Part shown: one piece after another, positions 1 to 5,784 of the stretch
Layout: each line of letters opens with the position of its first letter
Position numbering within the stretch: the stretch's first letter is position 1
Assembly (NCBI GenBank): GCA_934630485.1
Contig: CAKTWD010000037.1
Location: forward strand, 1 to 13,008
Length of the DNA stretch: 13,008 nt
Direction of reading: 5' to 3'
From: an uncultured Eggerthellaceae bacterium
GTDB lineage: Bacteria; Actinomycetota; Coriobacteriia; Coriobacteriales; Eggerthellaceae
The notes under the pieces: generated by a model
Seen by the model: only the letters and a program-made list of their open reading frames with translations
Told to the model about the DNA's origin: nothing
Databases searched by the model: none
Position numbers and translations under genes: made by a program

Positions 1-15
1 AACGGAACGGGTCAT
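1..15 (-). CDS. [NiFe] hydrogenase large subunit, first five codons only (partial)
   Basis: Three bases after the small-subunit stop codon an ATG opens at 15 and reads M-T-R-S-V to the window edge. A strong Shine-Dalgarno, GAGGGGAGGT, lies at 30-21 inside the end of the small-subunit gene, and the small-then-large order is the rule in group 1 [NiFe] hydrogenase operons. Known large subunits often begin with a similar short stretch before the conserved DPxTRxEGH region, but that region is outside the window. The identity therefore rests on gene order, ribosome binding site and five residues. Confidence 0.6.
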
Positions 16-18
16 GGC

Positions 19-1290
19 TTACCTCCCCTCTTCTTTGTCTTCGGTTTCAACAGGAGCGTTCGGATCCCAAGCGGCGGAGTAATCGCCAATGGACTGATCG
101 GGGTGCTTCTCGTCCCACTTGCGGATCTTCTCGAAGTCGGCACCGCCGTCCATACGGCCAGCGGCTTTCATGCCGAAGCCATGGACAAGCAGGGCGGCAG
201 CCAAGATACCGGTGACGCCGAAGGCCACGGTGGTGGGCTGGAACCAAACGTTGCCGATGTGGAGATCGCGATGACGCTTATAGAACGGGGTGTTCACCTC
301 GACCCAGTTGTGGCCCGGATCCTTCGGATCGGCCTCGCAGCAGCCAAGGCAGGGAGAACCAGCCTGGACGCACCAGCTGCGGCGGTTGTTCCACATGGTG
401 ACGGAGCAGTTCGAGTGGGTCTGAGGACCACGGCAGCCAAGCGGGTACAGGCAGTAGCCCAGAGCCTCTTCCTTGGAGCCGAACTGGTAAACGAACTCGC
501 CGTTCTCGAAATGGCCACGACGCTCGCAGTTATCATGAATGGTCTGGCCGAAGATGTCCTCGGGCATGTTGGCGGCGTTCAGCTTAAGCGTCTGGCCGTC
601 GAGCATGAGAACCTGAACGAGCACGGAGATGAGCCATTCGGGATTCGCGGGACAGCCCGGGATGTTGATGACGGTCTTCTCGATGCCCGCGGACTTCAGG
701 TAAGCCTGAACACCCGTGGCAGCAGCGGAGTTGGGCTCGGCGCCCATCCAGCCGCCGTTGACTGCGCAAGAGCCAAGCGCGACGATTGCCGACGCGTTGT
801 GCGCGGCTTCCTCGAGCTGTTCGACGGCGGTCTGAGAGTCAGAGCCGTCGGCGTTGTTGCCGAAACGGCATGCATGACCAGCCCAAGCCTGGGTGACAGC
901 GCCCTCGAACACGAGGATGTAGTTGCCAGCCTCGACGGTCTGCTTCTTGGCGAGCTCGGCGGAATCGCCTGCGCCTGCGGAAAGCGTGTCGGAGAAGTTC
1001 AGCGACAGCAGCTCCAGGACGACCGACCCGACATCGGGGGTCTCAACCTGTGCCAGGGACTCCGTGCAGCCGGTGCACGAAGCGCCTTCGATCCAGATTA
1101 CGGGATAGAGATTACCCGTGGTTGCGCCGATGACGGACTTTTCGAGAGTAGCAGCAACAGCTTGCGGAGCCCCCACTCCGGTGAGTCCAGCCGCAGCGGC
1201 CAAACCACCGCAGAACTTCAAGAAGCTGCGACGGCTAACCCCACGTGCGTCGAGCATGCCATAGAAGCTCGCCGTGGATTCTTGTCCCAT
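19..1290 (-). CDS. hyaA: [NiFe] hydrogenase small subunit, Tat-exported and membrane-anchored
   Basis: This is the electron-transfer subunit of a periplasm- or exterior-facing membrane-bound uptake-type hydrogenase, passing electrons from the NiFe site of the large subunit to a membrane partner. The 423-residue protein begins with a twin-arginine signal (SRRSFLKF, residues 19-26), a hydrophobic stretch and an AVA-type cleavage region near 47. Proximal cluster ligands are C72, C75, C175 and C213; distal ligands are H252, C255, C280 and C286; the medial site has C295, C314, C317 and also C307. A hydrophobic helix at about 348-371 followed by a charged tail anchors it to the membrane. The position equivalent to the extra cysteine of O2-tolerant enzymes is G180, and the first motif is CTGC rather than CTCC, so a standard proximal [4Fe-4S] is expected. 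The ATG at 1290 is preferred over the GTG at 1296 because the Shine-Dalgarno ends directly before that GTG. It resembles HydDB group 1 enzymes of Coriobacteriia, but the subgroup is inferred. Confidence 0.95.
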   Translation of the reverse strand: MGQESTASFYGMLDARGVSRRSFLKFCGGLAAAAGLTGVGAPQAVAATLEKSVIGATTGNLYPVIWIEGASCTGCTESLAQVETPDVGSVVLELLSLNFSDTLSAGAGDSAELAKKQTVEAGNYILVFEGAVTQAWAGHACRFGNNADGSDSQTAVEQLEEAAHNASAIVALGSCAVNGGWMGAEPNSAAATGVQAYLKSAGIEKTVINIPGCPANPEWLISVLVQVLMLDGQTLKLNAANMPEDIFGQTIHDNCERRGHFENGEFVYQFGSKEEALGYCLYPLGCRGPQTHSNCSVTMWNNRRSWCVQAGSPCLGCCEADPKDPGHNWVEVNTPFYKRHRDLHIGNVWFQPTTVAFGVTGILAAALLVHGFGMKAAGRMDGGADFEKIRKWDEKHPDQSIGDYSAAWDPNAPVETEDKEEGR

Positions 1291-1296
1291 GTGCAC

Positions 1297-1304
1297 ACCT
1301 CCTC
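1297..1304 (-). promoter_or_regulatory. Ribosome binding site that sets the hydrogenase small-subunit start
   Basis: The minus strand reads GAGGAGGT here. It leaves six bases (GTGCAC) before the ATG at 1290, an ideal spacing. The alternative GTG at 1296 would directly abut the Shine-Dalgarno, so ATG 1290 is the likely start. Confidence 0.8.
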
Positions 1305-1324
1305 ATGGTGCGTGTTCTCGTCTT

Positions 1325-1361
1325 GATATGTCGGACTTCCGCTGCGGAAGTCCGACATATC
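1325..1361. repeat. Long perfect inverted repeat in the hydrogenase leader or promoter
   Basis: Arms at 1325-1342 and 1344-1361 are complementary over 17 bp (gatatgtcggacttccg against its complement) around a 3-nt centre. On the plus strand a short TTTT follows, but no plus-strand gene lies upstream, so a terminator role in that direction is doubtful. On the minus strand the element sits about 20-55 nt before the hydrogenase Shine-Dalgarno with no T-run after it. It is therefore either a regulator-binding dyad or a 5'-UTR hairpin that protects or tunes the hydrogenase mRNA. I cannot name a regulator. Confidence 0.7.
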
Positions 1362-1384
1362 TTTTACTCTATGAAAGGCGTCAA
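1356..1384 (-). promoter_or_regulatory. Tentative sigma-70-type promoter of the hydrogenase operon
   Basis: On the minus strand TTGACG (1384-1379) is followed after 17 nt by GATATG (1361-1356). The -35 match is good and the -10 match is poor. If used, the -10 would lie in the outer arm of the inverted repeat, which would make that repeat an operator. The gap to the preceding terminator shows the hydrogenase needs its own promoter, but this exact placement is uncertain. Confidence 0.3.
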
Positions 1385-1431
1385 TCGCACCCAAAATTAC
1401 AAAGAGGTAAAAAAATTCTGCTGAATGACAA

Positions 1432-1465
1432 AAAATGTTACGTGCCCTATCGCACGTAACATTTT
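1432..1465 (-). terminator. Rho-independent terminator after pheA (possibly bidirectional)
   Basis: A perfect 14-bp stem (1432-1445 with 1452-1465) encloses a 6-nt loop. On the minus strand the hairpin is preceded by A-rich sequence and runs into a stretch of T, the classic intrinsic terminator layout. It lies about 140 nt beyond the pheA stop and separates the pheA side from the hydrogenase operon. T-rich sequence also follows on the plus strand, so it may work both ways. Confidence 0.8.
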
Positions 1466-1484
1466 CTTTCGAAAAAAGCGGCGT

Positions 1485-1547
1485 TCACCTGCGCGAACCC
1501 TTGTTCATAATCAAATATGTTGGAAGAAGTTGGGGGCGTGATTCCAT
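1485..1547 (-). other. Possible 20-codon small ORF in the pheA 3' region
   Basis: Between the pheA stop and the terminator the minus strand holds AAGGAG at 1562-1557, then nine bases later an ATG (1547) opening 20 codons (MESRPQLLPTYLIMNKGSRR) before TGA. A second overlapping small frame runs from 1591 to 1511 in another phase (26 codons, basic). The same stretch can pair GGGGGC with GCCCCC across about 60 nt, so it could instead be a structured 3' UTR or a small RNA. No homology is recognised. Confidence 0.2.
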
Positions 1548-1606
1548 AGAATCGAGCTCCTTCTTGGTTTCTTCACCTTATCGCGCATCATAGCCCCCTG
1601 ATTGCG

Positions 1607-2461
1607 CTAATCAATAGGATAGGAGCCTAAGATTTTGACATCGCGAAGTTTTAACCGAAGGCAATTCAGCGCCGTTTGCAAAGCGGGGTCGCTTGTCGAT
1701 CCCTCCAGATCAAGGAAGAACATGTAGTCGCCCAAAGCCTGCTTTGTCGGACGCGATTGGATCATGGTGATGTTGACGTTCGCATAGGCGAATTCCGACA
1801 AGATCATCTGGAGCGCACCCGCACGGTCGGCCTGAAGGAACAGCGCGACGGAAGTGCGCATCTTCGACCCCGAAAGGGTCACACCCTGCCCCGGGCGTGC
1901 GATGAGGGCAAAGGACGTCTGGTTGCCGAAGCGGTCGGCGATGTCGCGCTCAACGACTTCCGCGCCATACAATTCGGCAGCGTACTCGTTGGCAATAGCC
2001 GCGACGTTGGGCTTCTCCATGCACAAACGCACGCTCTCGGCGGTTGAGGAAGTGGTGACGGTCTTCACGTTCAGGAAACGCGACGTGATGAAGCGGCGGC
2101 ACTGCCCTATCCCCTGTGCATGGGACGCGATGGTGTCGATGTCGATGAGCGACGCCGTCGGGTTCTTGATCAGGCAATGGTCGATGTCAACGACATGGAC
2201 CCCGACGATAGCCGCAGAGGAGTTGAACGCGAAGTTGTCAAGCGTTGCCGTGACCGGACCTTCAATGGAGTTCTCGGTGGCAACCACGCCGTATTCAACG
2301 CGACCTCGATCAACCGCGTCGAACACCTCGGTGAACGACGCACACGGCTCGAGCACGCAATCAGGAACGCCCGTGTTCTCAAGCTTCTGCCTGAACGCGT
2401 TCGCCGCCTCGTGCGAGTAAGTTCCCTGAGGGCCAAGGTAGGCGATGGTGTTCTTGGACAT
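1607..2461 (-). CDS. pheA: Prephenate dehydratase with C-terminal ACT domain
   Basis: Converts prephenate to phenylpyruvate in phenylalanine biosynthesis; a soluble cytoplasmic enzyme. The 284-residue length fits monofunctional PDT-ACT proteins; there is no chorismate mutase domain. The catalytic domain (about 4-187) begins with AYLGPQGTYSHEA and contains TENSIEGPV (62-70). The usual TRF signature is T182-S183-F184, keeping the catalytic threonine but not the arginine, and the usual SHPQAL region reads SHAQGI (113-118). The ACT domain (about 203-280) has the GAL motif at 215-217 and QSRPTK at 235-240, matching the phenylalanine-sensing GAL and ESRP motifs, so feedback inhibition by phenylalanine is expected. 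The ATG at 2461 has AAAGGAT about 7 nt upstream. It lies 63 nt after mntP and may be read through from it; a TAGAAT hexamer at 2482-2477 offers only weak support for a separate promoter. Confidence 0.95.
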   Translation of the reverse strand: MSKNTIAYLGPQGTYSHEAANAFRQKLENTGVPDCVLEPCASFTEVFDAVDRGRVEYGVVATENSIEGPVTATLDNFAFNSSAAIVGVHVVDIDHCLIKNPTASLIDIDTIASHAQGIGQCRRFITSRFLNVKTVTTSSTAESVRLCMEKPNVAAIANEYAAELYGAEVVERDIADRFGNQTSFALIARPGQGVTLSGSKMRTSVALFLQADRAGALQMILSEFAYANVNITMIQSRPTKQALGDYMFFLDLEGSTSDPALQTALNCLRLKLRDVKILGSYPID

Positions 2462-2524
2462 GAGCGATCCTTTCGAATTCTAAGCAGCGCGAAAACGACA
2501 AGCAGGCAAAACGTTTACAAGTGA

Positions 2525-3136
2525 CTAAAGAGCGACAACCCCTATGTGCTCTAACAAGATGCGAACGCCGATAAGAATGAGCACGACGCCGCCGACGATG
2601 GTCGAGGGCTTTTCCCAGCGCGAACCGAACTGATTGCCAACCGCAACGCCGATAACGGACAAGACGAACGTGACCGCGCCGATGAAGCTGGCCGCTGGAA
2701 CGATATCGACATCCAAGAACGCGAACGTGATGCCAACGGCCAGGGCATCAATGCTGGTCGCGACAGCTAGCATGGTAAGTTCGCGCAGGTCGAGCCTGGG
2801 AGCGCTGCCCTTAGCACCTTCCCCGTCCTGAGAGGCGCCCTCTCCGGTTTCCAATTCGTCGTCGCCTTTAATGGCATCGAAAAGCATCTTGCCGCCGATG
2901 AACGCCAACAAGATGAAGGCGATCCAATGATCGATGGGCGTTACCAACGAAGCAAACTGAGCTCCCAAGAACCAACCGATAGTGGGCATGAGCGCCTGAA
3001 AGCCGCCGAAGAACAGTCCAATGACAAGAGCCTGGCGCATATCGAGCTTCTTCATGCCCAATCCCTTGCAAATGGCAACCGCGAACGCGTCCATAGAAAG
3101 GCCGACGGCGATCAAGAACAGCTCGAACAACGACAT
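2525..3136 (-). CDS. mntP: Manganese efflux pump MntP
   Basis: A membrane exporter that removes excess Mn(II) from the cytoplasm. The 203-residue protein has six hydrophobic segments arranged as two related halves, each carrying the family motif with a membrane aspartate: SMDAFAVAICKG (D16) and SIDALAVGI (D130), the equivalents of functionally important aspartates in E. coli MntP. The C-terminal IVGGVVLILIGVRILLEH is also typical. A hydrophilic, acidic loop at about 91-113 (rich in D, E and G) between the halves makes it slightly longer than the roughly 190-residue family norm; it could be a cytoplasmic metal-sensing or simply variable loop. The ATG at 3136 has GAGGA about 9 nt upstream. It follows mutY after 127 nt, a gap containing possible RNA structure, and precedes pheA by 63 nt. 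Confidence 0.93.
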   Translation of the reverse strand: MSLFELFLIAVGLSMDAFAVAICKGLGMKKLDMRQALVIGLFFGGFQALMPTIGWFLGAQFASLVTPIDHWIAFILLAFIGGKMLFDAIKGDDELETGEGASQDGEGAKGSAPRLDLRELTMLAVATSIDALAVGITFAFLDVDIVPAASFIGAVTFVLSVIGVAVGNQFGSRWEKPSTIVGGVVLILIGVRILLEHIGVVAL

Positions 3137-3162
3137 GCTTCTGTTTCCTCTTTCAATGCAGC

Positions 3163-3250
3163 GCAGCCGGACGGCTGCTTAGATAGCGGTTTTCTGATAT
3201 GGCAAGCGATCGTGCGCCCGACGTCGGCCGGGCAATACGCCAAACGCCCG
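3163..3250 (-). promoter_or_regulatory. Possible structured mRNA leader of mntP
   Basis: In the mutY-mntP gap the minus strand carries CGGGC (3250-3246), GCCCG (3233-3229) and CGGGC (3220-3216). The middle segment can pair with either neighbour, giving mutually exclusive hairpins. Nearer the gene, GCAGCCG and CGGCTGC (3178-3163) form a tight hairpin just upstream of the ribosome binding site. mntP homologues elsewhere are often under the yybP-ykoY Mn riboswitch, but I do not recognise that consensus here. The pairings are seen; a regulatory role is inferred. Confidence 0.3.
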
Positions 3251-3263
3251 ATCTCTTTGAAAG

Positions 3264-4175
3264 TTACGGCATAAGCAAGGGTCCTTCCTGACGGAAGAAA
3301 CCTTCCGTCAGAAGCTCGTTCACCAGGCTTTCGAACTCTTCCTCCGAAACGGACGGGCGCTTGTGACTTGACTCGAAATCGCACAGGGCCGAAAAAGCAT
3401 CGACACTTGAAACCCCTTCGGGAGCCGCCAAGACCATCTTCAAAAGGAAGCTGCGTTTTTGGCGGTGCGAGCCCTCGAACGAACTTTGGCGCGCGTAATG
3501 CGCCGAGCGACGCGAGGGATTGACGGTGTTGGCCTTTATGTAGGCGCCATAGTCAAGCAACGCGTAATACCAAACGCGCGGCGTCACGAAAGAAAGCGCA
3601 TAGTCAGTGGCCGAGCGGACGAACGGCTCCAAGACGCGATCGGGCACCTTCTCGTGATCGGGGAACAGATCGTGCAAGAAAACGGACCTGACATTCGTCT
3701 CGATATAGCACGACGGCAAGTTACAAGCGAACGCGGTGACTCCCGCTGCGGTGGCGGGGCCGATCCCCGGCAGCTGTTCGAGTTCTTCAACCGTTGCCGG
3801 CAGCTCTCCCCCGTATCGAGCCGAGCACTCCTCGGCGCAACGCTTAAGGGCAAGGGCGCGGCGGTTGTAGCCAAGCCCCTGCCAAAACGACAACACGTCA
3901 GCCGTTGAAGCCGCCGCAAGCGCATCGATCGTGGGAAATGCCGCAAGGAACCGAGGCCAATACTTCTGGACGCGGGTGACCTGCGTCTGCTGAAGCATGA
4001 CCTCGGAAACGAGCACGGCATACGGGTCGTCGACGTTTCGCCACGGAAGTTCGCGATAGTTCTCTTCGCCCTTTTGCAGAGCCTGCTTCACAAAATCGGG
4101 GCACGACACGCCAACTTGGGCCCAGTCTTCTTGCGTTGCCACTGCGGGGGCGCCAGAGCGTGTCGAGCGCGCCAT
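3264..4175 (-). CDS. mutY: MutY-type A/G-specific adenine DNA glycosylase lacking the [4Fe-4S] cluster
   Basis: Base-excision-repair enzyme expected to remove adenine mispaired with 8-oxoguanine. The HhH-GPD fold is clear: LPWR (43-46), the MutY-specific EVMLQQTQV with catalytic Glu58, GLGYNRRAL (100-108) and the helix-hairpin-helix LPGIGPATAAG (135-145). Two departures stand out. The catalytic aspartate region reads IETNV, with E159 at the usual Asp position. After LDYGAYIKAN (207-216), where MutY normally has four cluster cysteines, the protein reads NPSRRSAHYARQSSFEGS with no cysteine. At 303 residues it also lacks the NUDIX-like C-terminal 8-oxoG recognition domain; about 55 residues resembling a small helical domain take its place. 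Cluster-less MutY homologues are known from some anaerobes, so this is likely a real sub-clade and not decay. The ATG at 4175 lies 3 nt after the upstream stop, suggesting coupling. Confidence 0.85.
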   Translation of the reverse strand: MARSTRSGAPAVATQEDWAQVGVSCPDFVKQALQKGEENYRELPWRNVDDPYAVLVSEVMLQQTQVTRVQKYWPRFLAAFPTIDALAAASTADVLSFWQGLGYNRRALALKRCAEECSARYGGELPATVEELEQLPGIGPATAAGVTAFACNLPSCYIETNVRSVFLHDLFPDHEKVPDRVLEPFVRSATDYALSFVTPRVWYYALLDYGAYIKANTVNPSRRSAHYARQSSFEGSHRQKRSFLLKMVLAAPEGVSSVDAFSALCDFESSHKRPSVSEEEFESLVNELLTEGFFRQEGPLLMP

Positions 4176-4178
4176 GGG

Positions 4179-5771
4179 CTACTCGCCTTCGTTGAGGATG
4201 TCGTTGATGTGCGCCAAATCACGACGGAAATCGTCGATGACCTTCTCTTCGAGATCGCGATAGATTTCCGACTCGAGCGGCTGGTAATTAGCCAATTTCT
4301 CGAAGATGTTCTGCGCCGAAACCGCGACGAAGCGACGCTGCAGCAAGCTTTGCTTGTAGGCCTCCTCGATGGCCTCGTGAGCCGCGGACTCAATGTCGAA
4401 ACGAGGCATGCCATCGGAGAGGCGAACCAGATCGTCAAGGTTCATATGGCTGAGCGATCCGTGCTCGGCAAGGATCTTTCCCCAGATAGCGCGCCTATCG
4501 TCATCGTCCGGAAGCTCGATATCGACCACGGATGCCGGAGCAAGCAAATCGATGAAGAACGGGTCGACATCCTTCAGGCTGGAAGCCGAGGCAAGTACAT
4601 ACACGTTGGGATTCGCCACAGCGGAACGGATAATGTTCAGCGCCTCGCGCGCACCGCGGGCGGCGTTTGCCTGAACAGCGGGGGTCTCCTTTTCCTCGGG
4701 GATCTCGTCCTCAGGGGTGGTCCACAGGTCGATGTCTTCCATAACCAGGGACATCGGCTGCGTGAAGCCAAGCCTCATAAAGTTCTGGCGACTGCGGAAA
4801 TCGATGCCTTCCGAAGAGACGACGAGCATGGGAACGCCTTGGAGGCTTTCCTCGAAGGACATGCGGATAACCGGAAGGCCGATCTCGTAAAGCGTGGCCG
4901 CAAGGAACCGATTGGCGTCTTCACGGGCAACCGCGCGGAAAAGCAGCGAGTCGGCCGAAGGCATGCGATCAAGGCCATGAAGCGCATTCAGCTGCTCGAC
5001 GAATGCCTTGAACTCGGGATTGTCGCCCATGCCGATACCCAAGGACCGCATATCGGCGATGGCTTCGTCGAAACCGACCAAGTCGGCATACGACTCACGC
5101 TCGGCAGGCGTTTTCTGGGCTGCCTGTGCGGGGGCCTCGTCATCGGTCTGGGCCGTGGCAGCGCCTTCGGCATGTTCGGCAGCAACGCCTTCAGCCCGAG
5201 CATCCGCACTAGCTGAGGCCGCCTCTTGAGGCTGATCACCATCGGTCTGGTTAGCGGCAGCGAGCTGCGCTTCCACTTCAGCAGCGGGCTTCGCCGGGAA
5301 CGTGAACTGCTCGATATGGATAGAGGGCTGAACGATGTTCGAGCCGAAGAAATCGTCCGACAAGGCGTCGGCCATCTGCTCGAGTTCGTCGCGCGAAAGG
5401 CCGAACTCCTCAAGGCGGTCGAGTGCAAGCTGCTGCAGAGCGTCAGCGCACTCGCCCATTTCCTGGGCAGAGACGAACGGCTCAAGCTTCTCGAAGATGT
5501 ACTCGGCAATCGAGCGCTCCTTCAACGAGATAGCAAGCTTCCAAGCGCTACGAAGCGCATCAAGCGCGTCAGAGGACGGCGGGAACGAATCCTGGTTTTG
5601 GATCTCGAATGCCGCCAAATAAAGATGAATGCCCAGGACGTCGTCGCCCGAAGCGCATGCGGACCGCGCCGCTGCGACGTAATCGACCTGAGGCGATTTC
5701 GGAGTGCCTTCGCGCGAGGCATCGGTGCCGGACGCGCCGCTGGCTGCAGGGATGGGTTCGTTGTTCTCCAT
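4179..5771 (-). CDS. AAA+-like protein with degenerate nucleotide-binding motifs
   Basis: Function unknown. The 530-residue protein has a helical N-terminal region (about 28-145), an Ala/Glu/Gln-rich low-complexity linker (about 168-226) and a C-terminal domain that follows the AAA order. YADLVGFDEA (228-237) resembles the AAA entry motif; SLLFRAVARED (275-285) sits where Walker A belongs but has neither GxxGxGK nor the lysine; LVMEDID (342-348) replaces Walker B; VYVLASASS (390-398) matches the sensor 1 strand; DPFFIDLL (403-410) and ELPDDDDRRAIW (419-430) match the region after sensor 1, without the RPGRFDR arginine fingers. An alpha-helical lid follows (about 440-475). This predicts a pseudo-ATPase or scaffold. 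The ATG at 5771 is preferred over the longer frame from 5870, which would lie inside the HAD gene, because AAGGAGG precedes it. It is coupled to the HAD gene upstream and mutY downstream. Confidence 0.75.
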   Translation of the reverse strand: MENNEPIPAASGASGTDASREGTPKSPQVDYVAAARSACASGDDVLGIHLYLAAFEIQNQDSFPPSSDALDALRSAWKLAISLKERSIAEYIFEKLEPFVSAQEMGECADALQQLALDRLEEFGLSRDELEQMADALSDDFFGSNIVQPSIHIEQFTFPAKPAAEVEAQLAAANQTDGDQPQEAASASADARAEGVAAEHAEGAATAQTDDEAPAQAAQKTPAERESYADLVGFDEAIADMRSLGIGMGDNPEFKAFVEQLNALHGLDRMPSADSLLFRAVAREDANRFLAATLYEIGLPVIRMSFEESLQGVPMLVVSSEGIDFRSRQNFMRLGFTQPMSLVMEDIDLWTTPEDEIPEEKETPAVQANAARGAREALNIIRSAVANPNVYVLASASSLKDVDPFFIDLLAPASVVDIELPDDDDRRAIWGKILAEHGSLSHMNLDDLVRLSDGMPRFDIESAAHEAIEEAYKQSLLQRRFVAVSAQNIFEKLANYQPLESEIYRDLEEKVIDDFRRDLAHINDILNEGE

Positions 5772-5777
5772 CACGGC

Positions 5778-5784
5778 CTCCTTA
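5778..5784 (-). promoter_or_regulatory. Ribosome binding site of the AAA+-like gene overlapping the HAD stop codon
   Basis: The minus strand reads TAAGGAGG, so the HAD gene's TAA supplies the first bases of the Shine-Dalgarno. The ATG follows at 5771. The arrangement fixes this start and suggests translational coupling. Confidence 0.8.

Noticed and set aside
103..1326. Long open frame on the plus strand opposite the hydrogenase gene
   Set aside because: It is antisense to a gene with clear cluster-binding motifs, shows no recognisable domain, and is the usual mirror frame of high-GC coding sequence.
3137..3263. yybP-ykoY manganese riboswitch in front of mntP
   Set aside because: The conserved loop sequences of that class were not recognisable by eye; only generic alternative hairpins are seen. 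An Rfam search would settle it.
4074..5216. Long open frame on the plus strand opposite the AAA+-like gene
   Set aside because: Antisense to a well-supported gene with matching ribosome binding site; no family resemblance.
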